Source: Stramenopiles sp. TOSAG23-3
Lineage: Eukaryota; Sar
DNA: 40,277 bases
Assembly (NCBI GenBank): GCA_900128585.1
Contig: LT642183.1
Span: 1 to 40,277, forward strand
Direction of reading: 5' to 3'
Shown piece after piece: positions 1 through 8,916 of the stretch (position 1 is the stretch's first letter; each line of letters opens with the position of its first letter). Made by a program: the position numbers and the translations under genes. A model generated the notes under the pieces. The model searched no databases and was not told where the DNA came from. It worked only from the letters and a program-made list of their open reading frames with translations.

Positions 1-517
1 CTATTTCTATATATACAAAACGATCATGTGATCCTGTACTGATACATCATGACAGTGGGAGAATTTTTCGATATACGCTGAGAGGGATACGTCATGACAG
101 TTTGTAAGCTAGACTATCATCATCATTGATCGAGACAACAAGGACGACTTGATGAAATTAATAATACACATAATCACAGCATTACAAAATGAGCTTTCTT
201 TTCCACCAAAAAAAAAAAAGAAGAAGAAGAAAGAAGATATTTTTATTTTTTTTCTTCTTCTTCTTGTTGTGTTGTATATTACACGGTGGTGGTGGTGTAA
301 ATTTATTATTATTTAGTATATTTATTATTATAATATTATACTATTTTTTTTCTTTAAGAGCATTTTAATCATTCATTCCCAATTTTGCGTTAACTATCAT
401 GTATACACTGATAATACATTGCCACTATTGATTTGATTCATTTCATCGTAATTTGGTTGTGTTTTTTCTTTCGTTTCTGTTCGATGAAACACTTGGTTAT
501 TTATTTTGTACACAACC
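1..517. other. AT-rich spacer upstream of the PWWP/SPOC gene
   Basis: No gene is seen. The stretch is AT-rich with short microsatellites. A 16-base direct repeat with one mismatch occurs at 41-56 and 86-101. A GAA run near 220-235 faces a TTC run near 253-265 and could pair as a hairpin. The last part is presumably promoter and 5' UTR of the gene starting at 518. Confidence 0.6.
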
Positions 518-3500
518 ATGTCGAGAGAAGTGGAAATCGAGCACGAGGACACGTTCGATTTAACAGAGGAAGAGCCCCAGAAACAGAAAGCAGCCATTTC
601 GAGAGAAGTGGAAATCGAACTCGAGGCCGTGTTCGGTTCAACCGAGGAAGAACCCCAGAAACGCTCTGGGGGCGACGTGCCAACTTTCTGCGTTGGTAGG
701 CGTGTGCTGATCAAACTGCATGAAGGGGGAGTGAAAACATCGTACAAAAGCACTATCGTGGGAATACGGCGGAAGAAAGGGAAGAAAATAGGGAAGCCGC
801 AGGCGTACTACATTGTGTACGACAATTTTTGCGAACTGTATGAGTTCGATCCGAAAGAAGACGAGTATGAGGATTTGACTGAAAGAATTGATATGATAAA
901 GGACCCTCGGATCAAACGTTTGGGCTGTGAGATGCGGCGCATATGGGCCATTTGCTCTGCGTTTAAAATATATTCTTACGAAGAGACCCCACGGGAAGAC
1001 GCGGAAGGTGAATTGCCCGATAAAATGAAACTGGGGGATTGCTTGAACGTTGTGTACTCCGCACAAGAACTTCTGCTGGGAGCAGTCACGGGTGGAGAAG
1101 TGGACGTCGATGGTGTTAACCAGGAGGCTAAGCAGTTAGAGGGAATTCTTGATGTTCTGAAGCCTGCGATTCGATGGAGTGAGGAAATGGCTGCATTTGT
1201 GGATGCCCCCTTTCCAGAGGAACCTTCAGAAATATACCGCAAAATGGAACAGGGGGAGCAACTTTTTGAAAGAGCGCGCCTCGACGATCAACACGGGTTT
1301 CCCGTGATTGTTGATACTAGTAAGTTGGAAGTGAACCTGGATCACCTATCGTGGGTATTGGAGGCGTCTCAGGTATTTTCTGATGCAGCGCCGGCCCAAG
1401 ATGCACCTGATACACCCCTCCAAATGATAGAATTCCGACGTTTGAAACAGTTAGTCGCGTCAGGTAAAACGAACGGTATTTCGACGGTCCCTAGTAAGAA
1501 CATTATGAGACGCCTGGAGGATATACTGTTTTCTGCGAACACGTGGGAAAGGGGAGCAGCAGAGTGCATATTGGCATTGAAAAATGGGCGTTGTGTGGAT
1601 TTGAAGGTGTTAGAGGGGGTAATCGAACGGGCGAAAAAATGTGCATTTCCGAAGAATCTGCGCCTTCCGGGCTTAGAAAGGGCGCAGCAGGCTATGTTAA
1701 CTGTCCAGAAACGGGACGATATCTACGCTGAATTTTTATCCGCTGCTGAGAGCCCAAATTTGCTGGACTGTTTTCGTAAATTTGAAAATCGGCTAAGGAA
1801 ATTGGAAGACAAGGTAAATATTGTTTCCGAAATTAGTACCAAGTACGGTTCCCTTAAGGAAGAAATCGTGTTCTTGCAGGAAGCAAAATCGCTGGAAACA
1901 AGACTGGAAACGCAACGTTCTGGAACGGATCAGGGAGGCAGACCATACAATACCAGAGATAAGAACGAGGGCAGCGCCCCTATCGAGTCCCAACCATGCT
2001 CAAAGGAGGAACTTGAGACCGCCATAAAAAACGGTTTAGCATTAAGCAAGAAGCAAGCTCTTTCCACTTCGTCTCAGCATATCATGGAACGGCTGCAAAC
2101 AGAATTGCAAAATGTCAAGAACTTCGAGGCGCGGATCGAGGTCGCATTATCCGACGAGAATATTCCTTTCAAGAATGTGCAACTTTTAATTGAAGAAGCT
2201 TCAGGCTTGCCGATAAATATGACACCTGCGATAAAAAATTTAACGCGACGCTTGCTCTTCCTTCAGTGGGACGCAGAAGCATCTGCGTTGATTTCTGGTG
2301 CCAATAGCAAAGAATCAAGCATTAGCACCGAGTCACTCATGGCAGTTGAGGCTTTCGTACAAGAAATCTCCGCACTGATAAAACAAGATGGCAAAGATAC
2401 TGACACGATGCTCTTGTCCTTCTTTCAGCATCACAAAGTTGGAGAAAAATACCGGAAAATGAAGAGTATTCATCAACATGCTGCTATGGTGAATGAGGAG
2501 GGGGGCAAATATTTACAGGGTAGTCCTCCATACAAATTAAGAATCCTAAATATAAAGCCAGAACGCTGGAAGCTTGAAGCTGCTGAAAAATATTTGACTG
2601 AAGCTGCTGTGTACAATGTGGAGTCCGCCCCACTAGAAGGTGTAAAAACAGCAGTTGGCCGGGTAAAATCGTGGGAGTCCCGTGCCCTTGAATTGCTCAG
2701 CAATTTAAACACCTATTCCTGCGACGCATTTTCAGACCTAATTAAAGAGGAGAGCAGTTTGAAATTCGAAAGTAACCTTTTCCTGCCTCTACAGTGCCGG
2801 TTTTTGGCTGTCGAATGGGCTTCCAAAACCGAAAATGAATTCACAGGAATCCTCCGGTTAAGCCAAAGTTTTGACGCGAGGGATGCCGTAGAGGGAGGTA
2901 TAGCAAATCTGGGGTTCCTGCAGCAACAGTATTCCGTATATAACACTGCGCTGAAAAAGGTGCCGGTTGAAGACCAAAACAATTCAAATGCAGAAAACGA
3001 ATTGCGGGGGAAACTGTACAAGGTATATGTCAACTGCACAAAAGCGTTGTGGCTAATCGAATCGCGTTTTGTGTACATGCAAGCAGAACGACCAACATTG
3101 GCGAAACTGAATGCTTTAAAGGATCAGTTCGAACCTTTGAAATCTCTGGGTACTAGTTCATCTGATTCCGAAATTGGGGAGGCGTTTGAGCGGATTTCCA
3201 CGACTATTAAAGCGAGTGTTGAATACCGTGAAAAGCTGCGTGTTTGTATAAACCTTAGTAATAATGATTTGGGCAATGCTCTGGGAAAACATAAACGTGA
3301 GAGCAAAGTATCCATTCCAGAAGAGAGAGACTTGTGGATAATATTTAAGGCCAGAGAATGGATTTCCAATGTCGAAACCTGTCGGAGCCAGAGTTATTTT
3401 AACAATCTGTGGTCAAATGCTCCAGAATTTAAAAACATTAAAGGATCAAAAGGGAAGGTAAAAAGTGTAGTACAGCAAATTCAAGCACAAATGAAAAGAA

Positions 3501-6457
3501 TCAAGAAATCGAAGGATCATTTGGACAGAGTAGATGCACTATTGCGCCCTGAAGCCGATGAATATAGAGCAAAATTTAGTCTCCAACAGATGGATACTTT
3601 TTCTTTATTATATAATTCTACACCCTTCTGTGATTTTGAAAATGTGAAGTTATTAGCGCATTTTGTCCAGGACATAAAGCGGATTGATGAAAAGGCCGAA
3701 AACTTTGCTACTACAACGTACGAAATGACATCTGAAGAATCGGTGAACATTGACGCACTGAACAACTTACAAAAGTCGATTTCGAAACTAAAAGATGACT
3801 TGCAACAGAACCTGCTTCGTTTATCAAGCAAGAGTGCAGAGGTATCATTGCAACGATCAACCGATATCATCGGTGTGTTAAAGGAGAGAGAAGAAATTCG
3901 TGAAGCACTTGAGTCGAAGTCTAATTCTCCAAAATTGATTTCTGTGGAAAAGTTAGAACGGGTTATAACAAATACAAAGAAGTTTAGCATCCTTGTCAAT
4001 CCAAAATGCATTAAAAAGCTTCTCAAAAAAGTGAAAAAGTTCCGGGAAGCATCTGCAACGGTCCTGCTCTCCTCTAAAGCATTGGAAAAGCACATTAGTG
4101 TGGCATTAAAGAAATCACCAGAACATGTAATTCTGAACGAAAACCTCTACCTAGAATCGTTCCGGAATGAAATCAAAACTGGGCTAACAACAAAAATGAA
4201 GAAAAAATACGGAAGCTCGCTGGTAATCCGAAAAGGGACTTCCCAAGCGCGCTGGATAAAATACCGAAACTACCCTTATTGGCCGGGAAGACTGATTCCG
4301 GACGCGCTGGCCAAAGCTGAAATTAAGGGGGCTCAGGCCAACGGATGCAACGACGAAGCGCTTTCAAAATCGCCAGGGGAAGGCAATATGTTGGCATTCC
4401 TATGTGGTAGAAAGTACGTTCATATTCCACGGGAAAAGTGGAGGTTGGTGCCATTTTCCGAAAACGAACCAAACCATCCTAGTTTTTTAAGTAAGTGTGC
4501 GTCTTTCAAGAACGCTATTGATGAGCTAAAACTATTTGTTGTTGAAGAAAAGCAGAGAAAAAGAAGCAGGGACTTTGAAGACGAAGATGAGGGCCTCACC
4601 TTAAGTGATGTGTTCAGTGAGGATTCTGAGGAGTCCGATGAGAGTGACCCTGATTACCCTGACCTTAAAAAGACGCAAGAACATCGTAAAAAGGAGGAGC
4701 CCGATGAGAGCGACCCTGATTACCCTGGCCCTGAAAAGACGCAAGAACATCATAAAAAGCGTCGAAAGGTGCAAAACCCCACGTCTGGGAACGACCAAAA
4801 GGCGTTTATTCTCAAAATGCAGAAAGAAAACTTCTGCAATCTCTTGGAGTGTGCGCTTGATATGTCGAAAGAACGCCTTCGGGGCGAGAAAACCGCTGCC
4901 GCCACGAACGTTTTAGCAAGAAATATTGAGCGTTCTTTGCACGCAAAGTATGGAAGTTATACGGATGGCTTTGATAAGCATTACAAAACATTAAAATCAA
5001 ACCTGAAGGAAAACGCAGGTTTGCGAAACAAAGTATTATTGGGGGACATGTCGGTTGAAGAATTGACCGCTTTAACACCGACGGACTTCGACGTCGAAGT
5101 AAAGGCATGGAAGAAAAAACTTGCCACAGACAAACTTATAGAAGCAAGTTCTAGCGGTGGGTTTAATAAAGCAAGTTCTCCGACCAAGACAAGACCATCA
5201 ACTGAAGCGAGAGAAAAAGAGACTACCCCCATTCTTTCCGAAGAAAAAAATGACGAAGGGACCCCCATTCTTCCCGAAGACGAGGATGATTTGGTACAAG
5301 TAGAACCAAAACGTTCGGTGGCGAAAAAACGATCGGCAAATGATGGCGAACGTTCTGGTGAAAGTGCGAAAAGACAAAGGGTTGTTCCAAAAACTTTGGT
5401 TTGGAAAGGTAGTGTAAAAATGAAACGATCTGGGAGCATAAAATGTGAAATTCATTCGTTAAATGGGAGCCATCTCTCCCCTGCGCCTATGGAGTTGGGC
5501 TCTATTTTAACTGTTAAAGGCCGCCTCTCCATCCATGAGCTTAATAAGATGTGTTCCCGGGTTTCAACGAAGCCCTTTCTTGGCTATGTGAAGAGCGATG
5601 ATTCCAGTGGAGGCCTGAGTAAATTTTGCAAGCCCGAGAAGCCTGCTGCATACATAAAAGTAGAAGGTGGCATTGGTGGACAGCTCTACCTTGTAAACAC
5701 AAAGGGCATTGACGTAACACAAATATATGCCTTGAAGAATTTGCGGCCGGAATCATTAAAGCACTCCTTCGTAGCCGTTTTAGTATCTAACTCCCGCTCC
5801 GGTAAAAGAACAAGCCGTAGCAACAGCTTGCATAGTTCAAGTAGAGGCCGCTCACAGTCCCAAACTCGGCCAGGGATTCAAAGTGCAAAATCAAATACAG
5901 ACAGCGACCAAGGTAATAAGCTTCAAACTCCCCAGCCCCAACAAACCCCTTCAATGGCGCTTTCCGTAGAAGCCCTCCAGCAGTCCATTAGGGCTGCCCA
6001 AAGTGCACATGTTCCGCAGCATTCACACAATCGACCCCCCCGTGGGGTTTATCCCCGTGGAATTCAACCTATGGGTACAGGAGGCCATGCCCCAAATAGC
6101 AGCCGACAATTCTATTCGCAGCAAATGTATGGACATGCACAGCACCAGTACACCCAACAGCACCAGTACGTCCAACAGCACCACCCAGGTCTTCCCCGCC
6201 ATGCCCAAGGCAGAGGCAGGGGGGGTGCTCAACAGATGTTGCAGCAGCAACAAAGACGGTTCCACCACGGTCCTGGGGTTGGATCCAGAGGTAGTCTCCA
6301 TAGAGGAGTAAGAGGTGTTCCTCCACGCCCACAAATGGTCCCAGGACCGCGCAGAGGTGCCCCTCTGCCTCCAGCTTACCAACCACCTGGTGGAAGAGGA
6401 AGAGGGTTTTATAATAACCCAAATAGAAACATGCCAGCATGGATGACTCGAAGGTGA
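518..6457 (+). CDS. Large chromatin/transcription protein: PLU-1-like, PWWP-like, TFIIS central domain, SPOC, RGG tail
   Basis: A 1979-residue protein, probably nuclear. In order: a 26-residue tandem duplication at the N-terminus; a Tudor/chromo-barrel-like basic segment (about 57-128); a long helical region (about 250-1200) with repeats reminiscent of the PLU-1 region of KDM5 demethylases (for example EASGLP followed by a helix ending in W); a PWWP-like fold (about 1240-1325, core YPYWPGRL, later FLCGRKYVHI); a 22-residue acidic tandem repeat (about 1372-1415); a TFIIS central domain (about 1429-1541, LARNIERSLHAKYG and LKENAGLRNKVLLGD); a SPOC domain (about 1627-1761, starting VWKGSV); and a tail rich in Gln, His and RGG-type motifs. 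The TFIIS-M plus SPOC pair is the arrangement of Bye1/PHF3/DIDO, which bind RNA polymerase II, with SPOC reading the phosphorylated CTD. No JmjC domain is visible. The start is the first ATG (A at -3); the open frame only extends four codons further to a TTG. Domain calls are by eye; a role in elongation is inference. Confidence 0.85.
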   Translation: MSREVEIEHEDTFDLTEEEPQKQKAAISREVEIELEAVFGSTEEEPQKRSGGDVPTFCVGRRVLIKLHEGGVKTSYKSTIVGIRRKKGKKIGKPQAYYIVYDNFCELYEFDPKEDEYEDLTERIDMIKDPRIKRLGCEMRRIWAICSAFKIYSYEETPREDAEGELPDKMKLGDCLNVVYSAQELLLGAVTGGEVDVDGVNQEAKQLEGILDVLKPAIRWSEEMAAFVDAPFPEEPSEIYRKMEQGEQLFERARLDDQHGFPVIVDTSKLEVNLDHLSWVLEASQVFSDAAPAQDAPDTPLQMIEFRRLKQLVASGKTNGISTVPSKNIMRRLEDILFSANTWERGAAECILALKNGRCVDLKVLEGVIERAKKCAFPKNLRLPGLERAQQAMLTVQKRDDIYAEFLSAAESPNLLDCFRKFENRLRKLEDKVNIVSEISTKYGSLKEEIVFLQEAKSLETRLETQRSGTDQGGRPYNTRDKNEGSAPIESQPCSKEELETAIKNGLALSKKQALSTSSQHIMERLQTELQNVKNFEARIEVALSDENIPFKNVQLLIEEASGLPINMTPAIKNLTRRLLFLQWDAEASALISGANSKESSISTESLMAVEAFVQEISALIKQDGKDTDTMLLSFFQHHKVGEKYRKMKSIHQHAAMVNEEGGKYLQGSPPYKLRILNIKPERWKLEAAEKYLTEAAVYNVESAPLEGVKTAVGRVKSWESRALELLSNLNTYSCDAFSDLIKEESSLKFESNLFLPLQCRFLAVEWASKTENEFTGILRLSQSFDARDAVEGGIANLGFLQQQYSVYNTALKKVPVEDQNNSNAENELRGKLYKVYVNCTKALWLIESRFVYMQAERPTLAKLNALKDQFEPLKSLGTSSSDSEIGEAFERISTTIKASVEYREKLRVCINLSNNDLGNALGKHKRESKVSIPEERDLWIIFKAREWISNVETCRSQSYFNNLWSNAPEFKNIKGSKGKVKSVVQQIQAQMKRIKKSKDHLDRVDALLRPEADEYRAKFSLQQMDTFSLLYNSTPFCDFENVKLLAHFVQDIKRIDEKAENFATTTYEMTSEESVNIDALNNLQKSISKLKDDLQQNLLRLSSKSAEVSLQRSTDIIGVLKEREEIREALESKSNSPKLISVEKLERVITNTKKFSILVNPKCIKKLLKKVKKFREASATVLLSSKALEKHISVALKKSPEHVILNENLYLESFRNEIKTGLTTKMKKKYGSSLVIRKGTSQARWIKYRNYPYWPGRLIPDALAKAEIKGAQANGCNDEALSKSPGEGNMLAFLCGRKYVHIPREKWRLVPFSENEPNHPSFLSKCASFKNAIDELKLFVVEEKQRKRSRDFEDEDEGLTLSDVFSEDSEESDESDPDYPDLKKTQEHRKKEEPDESDPDYPGPEKTQEHHKKRRKVQNPTSGNDQKAFILKMQKENFCNLLECALDMSKERLRGEKTAAATNVLARNIERSLHAKYGSYTDGFDKHYKTLKSNLKENAGLRNKVLLGDMSVEELTALTPTDFDVEVKAWKKKLATDKLIEASSSGGFNKASSPTKTRPSTEAREKETTPILSEEKNDEGTPILPEDEDDLVQVEPKRSVAKKRSANDGERSGESAKRQRVVPKTLVWKGSVKMKRSGSIKCEIHSLNGSHLSPAPMELGSILTVKGRLSIHELNKMCSRVSTKPFLGYVKSDDSSGGLSKFCKPEKPAAYIKVEGGIGGQLYLVNTKGIDVTQIYALKNLRPESLKHSFVAVLVSNSRSGKRTSRSNSLHSSSRGRSQSQTRPGIQSAKSNTDSDQGNKLQTPQPQQTPSMALSVEALQQSIRAAQSAHVPQHSHNRPPRGVYPRGIQPMGTGGHAPNSSRQFYSQQMYGHAQHQYTQQHQYVQQHHPGLPRHAQGRGRGGAQQMLQQQQRRFHHGPGVGSRGSLHRGVRGVPPRPQMVPGPRRGAPLPPAYQPPGGRGRGFYNNPNRNMPAWMTRR
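521..676 (+). repeat. 78-bp in-frame tandem duplication (2 copies)
   Basis: Copies begin at 521 and 599. Each encodes about 26 residues starting SREVEIE and ending TEEEPQK, so the extreme N-terminus of the PWWP/SPOC protein is duplicated in frame. The second copy has diverged slightly. Confidence 0.85.
4631..4762 (+). repeat. 66-bp in-frame tandem duplication (2 copies)
   Basis: Copies begin at 4631 and 4697 with few differences. Each encodes 22 residues containing DESDPDYP and KTQEH. It lies in the acidic linker between the PWWP-like and TFIIS-like domains. High DNA identity suggests a recent duplication. Confidence 0.85.
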
Positions 6458-6936
6458 TTTCCCCTATGAAAAAATATAATACTGTAAATAGCTTAAAGAG
6501 TAATAAGTATACAGACGACTATGAACACCACAGGAGGAGAAATATAATAAAACTCTTTTGTGCGTGATCATCACTTTTAAAATCATCATTGTATTCTTCT
6601 ATTTAATTTTTTAATAGTCGACTAAGAGAAAGGAGAAGAAGAAGTAAGAACGAGGAGGATGGATATAATACAATAGATGACCGTGTGACAACATAATAAT
6701 AATAATAATATTAAAGACCGACGACTAGTATATTAATTAATTAAAATAATAATTTCTATTTTTTTTTCAGACCAGTCAATATTTCAATGGTCGTCTGGGA
6801 ATGAAATGTAGGAAAAGTGGAATCAAAAAGCAATTTTTTTCTTTTACCAAACCGTCTGACCTGATTCATCAATTTGAAGAGACGCGGGGTCGCTTATATT
6901 TTGTGTATATACAAGCCGTCGATACTAATAGTCACC
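6458..6936. other. Spacer and probable 5' UTR of the BRO1 gene
   Basis: No gene is seen. AT-rich, with an ATA microsatellite near 6695-6712. A polypyrimidine run ending in CAG at 6770 looks like a 3' splice site, so a 5' UTR intron for the downstream BRO1 gene is possible but not shown. Confidence 0.4.
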
Positions 6937-8697
6937 ATGACTGAACTTGCTGAAGACTCCTCTCAAGCGATAGTGCGTACTATTGCGCACATATCCAAGT
7001 TCAGCAACCCACTTAGTAAAAAACTTTCTTTTGAAGAGACTTTCAGTGGTCCGTTCAACGAAAAGACCATGGATGTCCTGGAAGTTGCTTCTAAGCGGAG
7101 GGAGGCGCTGATGTCTTCGTTAACATATGGTGGTTCCACCCCAGACCCCCGCGCTATTGTTGCCGCTTGTAAAGAATATTACCCCACAGTTTGGTGTATT
7201 ACAGAGTCTATGGTGCACGGCAGTGACGAGCCTGTCAAAATGAAAAACAAGTACAAGTTTTCTTGGACAAGCGTGCTTGACCGACGTGGCAGAGTATCAC
7301 ACTGGACGAATCCGGCGTTCGTGTTTGAAATGGCTGAGATTCTGACACTGCAAGCGTTGCAAACTAGCAACGTGGCGGCAAACTGCAGTGCGGCGGAGGA
7401 CTACGTCAGCGCTGCTAAACTCTTAAGAGAGGCTGCTGGTATTTTAATCTACGTGGCGGATACCCTGCTCCCAAAGTGGGAGTCGACGCCAGCGCTGGTG
7501 CCATTCGAGGTTAATAGCTCTGTGTTGAAAGCCCTTGCAAAAGTTATGCAGGCCCAAGCCCAACAAATGGCGATTGCAAAAGTCCTGTCTTCGGGGAAAA
7601 AACTGCCGTCTTCGCTGCTCTCAAAACTTTTTGTTGGCTGCATAAGCTATTATGAAGACGCCGCTGGGCTGTTGCGAAAGCTTCCCAAAGACGACTTTGA
7701 CCAACTGGACACCTTGCTGTTGGAAGTTTGTGGGTTTCTCCCCAAAGTGCTCCACGCTACTGCATTAAAACTTCTAGCAGTCGACTATTACGAAAAGGGA
7801 AAGTATGGGTACGCCGCGACGTACGCCCAAGTTGCGAGCAAGCATGTCTCGCGCATAGCGAAGCTTAAGAGCGACCAGCTTCATAATATTCAACCCAGTG
7901 TGTCCGCCCTTATCTCATCTTGCCAAGAAACTGCAAATAATTACGTGGAAGAAAACACCACAATTTACTTTGAAGTTACGCCTGATCTGCCGTTGCCACC
8001 AATCGAAAGCAAATCGATGGACGTATCCCCAACCGAATTCAAAACCCCAGCCGTTGCCTACATATCTTTCGACGTGATTAAATCAGCAGCCGGGTTGTCC
8101 CCCAAAAAATCGATGACAGAAGCCGTGTCTTCCTTTTTCTCAAGAAAGAAGTCCGGGGAGGCTGAATCAAGCAGCAAAGGTGCTGACAAGGAAATCGAGA
8201 AGAACGCTGAAACTCTCGTGGCCATGGGCTTCGAGAAAAGCGCAGCTATAAATGCCTTGAAACAGTCCAACAATGACATGTCAGCAGCCGTAGATATTTT
8301 GGGTAATGACAGCACAAAACCTGCGGCCCCTGCAAATCCTTCTGCGCCTCCCGCGTCGAGTAATTCGTCGAGTGATCTAGAAACCAAAGTCCAAATGTGC
8401 GTGTCCATGGGTTTTGATGCCCAAGCTGCACGGAAGGTGCTGCCAACAGTAGATTATGACGTTTCGAAAGCCATTGACAAGCTATGTGTCGCGGGTGCGT
8501 CGGCTCCGCCTAGTACAGAAACAAAACAAAATGAAAGTTATGGTGATACGCTTGAGATCGAGTTGCCCCCTGGCGTTTCCTCTGGGCAGATGATCTCTGT
8601 TAAGGACCCTCGCGATGGTCAAATTTATAGAGTCCAAGTTCCCCCTGGCGCTGGTGCAGGGACTAAAATGCAAATCCAAACGATGTATAAGAAGTAG
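6937..8697 (+). CDS. BRO1-domain protein with two UBA domains and a C-terminal PPG-type module
   Basis: A 586-residue protein. Residues about 15-350 match the helical BRO1 fold of ALIX/Bro1/HD-PTP relatives (KLSFEETFSGPF, then helices with AAKLLREAAGILIY and YYEDAAGLLRKLP). BRO1 domains bind ESCRT-III subunits such as Snf7/CHMP4 at endosomes and other membranes. Two UBA domains follow (about 417-458 with LVAMGFEKSAA, and 478-518 with CVSMGFDAQAA), which would bind ubiquitin. The last 50 residues hold two half-repeats, ELPPGVSSGQ and VQVPPGAGAG, of unknown role. The V domain and proline-rich tail of ALIX are absent. A ubiquitin-sensing ESCRT adaptor is inferred. The start is the ATG in GTCACCATG; the frame runs 21 codons further upstream to a TTG, which is unlikely to be used. 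Confidence 0.85.
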   Translation: MTELAEDSSQAIVRTIAHISKFSNPLSKKLSFEETFSGPFNEKTMDVLEVASKRREALMSSLTYGGSTPDPRAIVAACKEYYPTVWCITESMVHGSDEPVKMKNKYKFSWTSVLDRRGRVSHWTNPAFVFEMAEILTLQALQTSNVAANCSAAEDYVSAAKLLREAAGILIYVADTLLPKWESTPALVPFEVNSSVLKALAKVMQAQAQQMAIAKVLSSGKKLPSSLLSKLFVGCISYYEDAAGLLRKLPKDDFDQLDTLLLEVCGFLPKVLHATALKLLAVDYYEKGKYGYAATYAQVASKHVSRIAKLKSDQLHNIQPSVSALISSCQETANNYVEENTTIYFEVTPDLPLPPIESKSMDVSPTEFKTPAVAYISFDVIKSAAGLSPKKSMTEAVSSFFSRKKSGEAESSSKGADKEIEKNAETLVAMGFEKSAAINALKQSNNDMSAAVDILGNDSTKPAAPANPSAPPASSNSSSDLETKVQMCVSMGFDAQAARKVLPTVDYDVSKAIDKLCVAGASAPPSTETKQNESYGDTLEIELPPGVSSGQMISVKDPRDGQIYRVQVPPGAGAGTKMQIQTMYKK

Positions 8698-8770
8698 CAA
8701 AGATATTTTTAGTGTGTTACACTTTGTTAAAAATTTTACAAGTGTGTTTGTTTGAGTATGTTCATTCAAT

Positions 8771-8799
8771 ACTTAAATAACAGCCAATTTTCTTGTTTC
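8771..8799 (+). repeat. AACAGCCAATTTT element, copy 1
   Basis: It lies in the 219-bp gap between the convergent BRO1 and monooxygenase genes. It shares ACAGCCAATTTTCTTGTTT and the preceding AATACTTAA with the copy near 14000. It may be a 3' UTR or polyadenylation element, or a short dispersed repeat. Confidence 0.6.
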
Positions 8800-8916
8800 T
8801 TTAATTATTGGATTTCGAAACTATTAATCTAATAATTTATATTATTTTAGGCTATATTCATAGTGTTGTGTCGGCTTGACAAAACAAAAAATATTTTTAA
8901 TTTTCTGAACATTTTC

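Noticed and set aside
506-517. Non-ATG upstream starts for several genes (506, 6874, 12395, 14902-15010, 15489, 22217-22406, 38537)
   Set aside because: TTG or GTG starts are not expected for eukaryotic nuclear genes; a good ATG follows in each.
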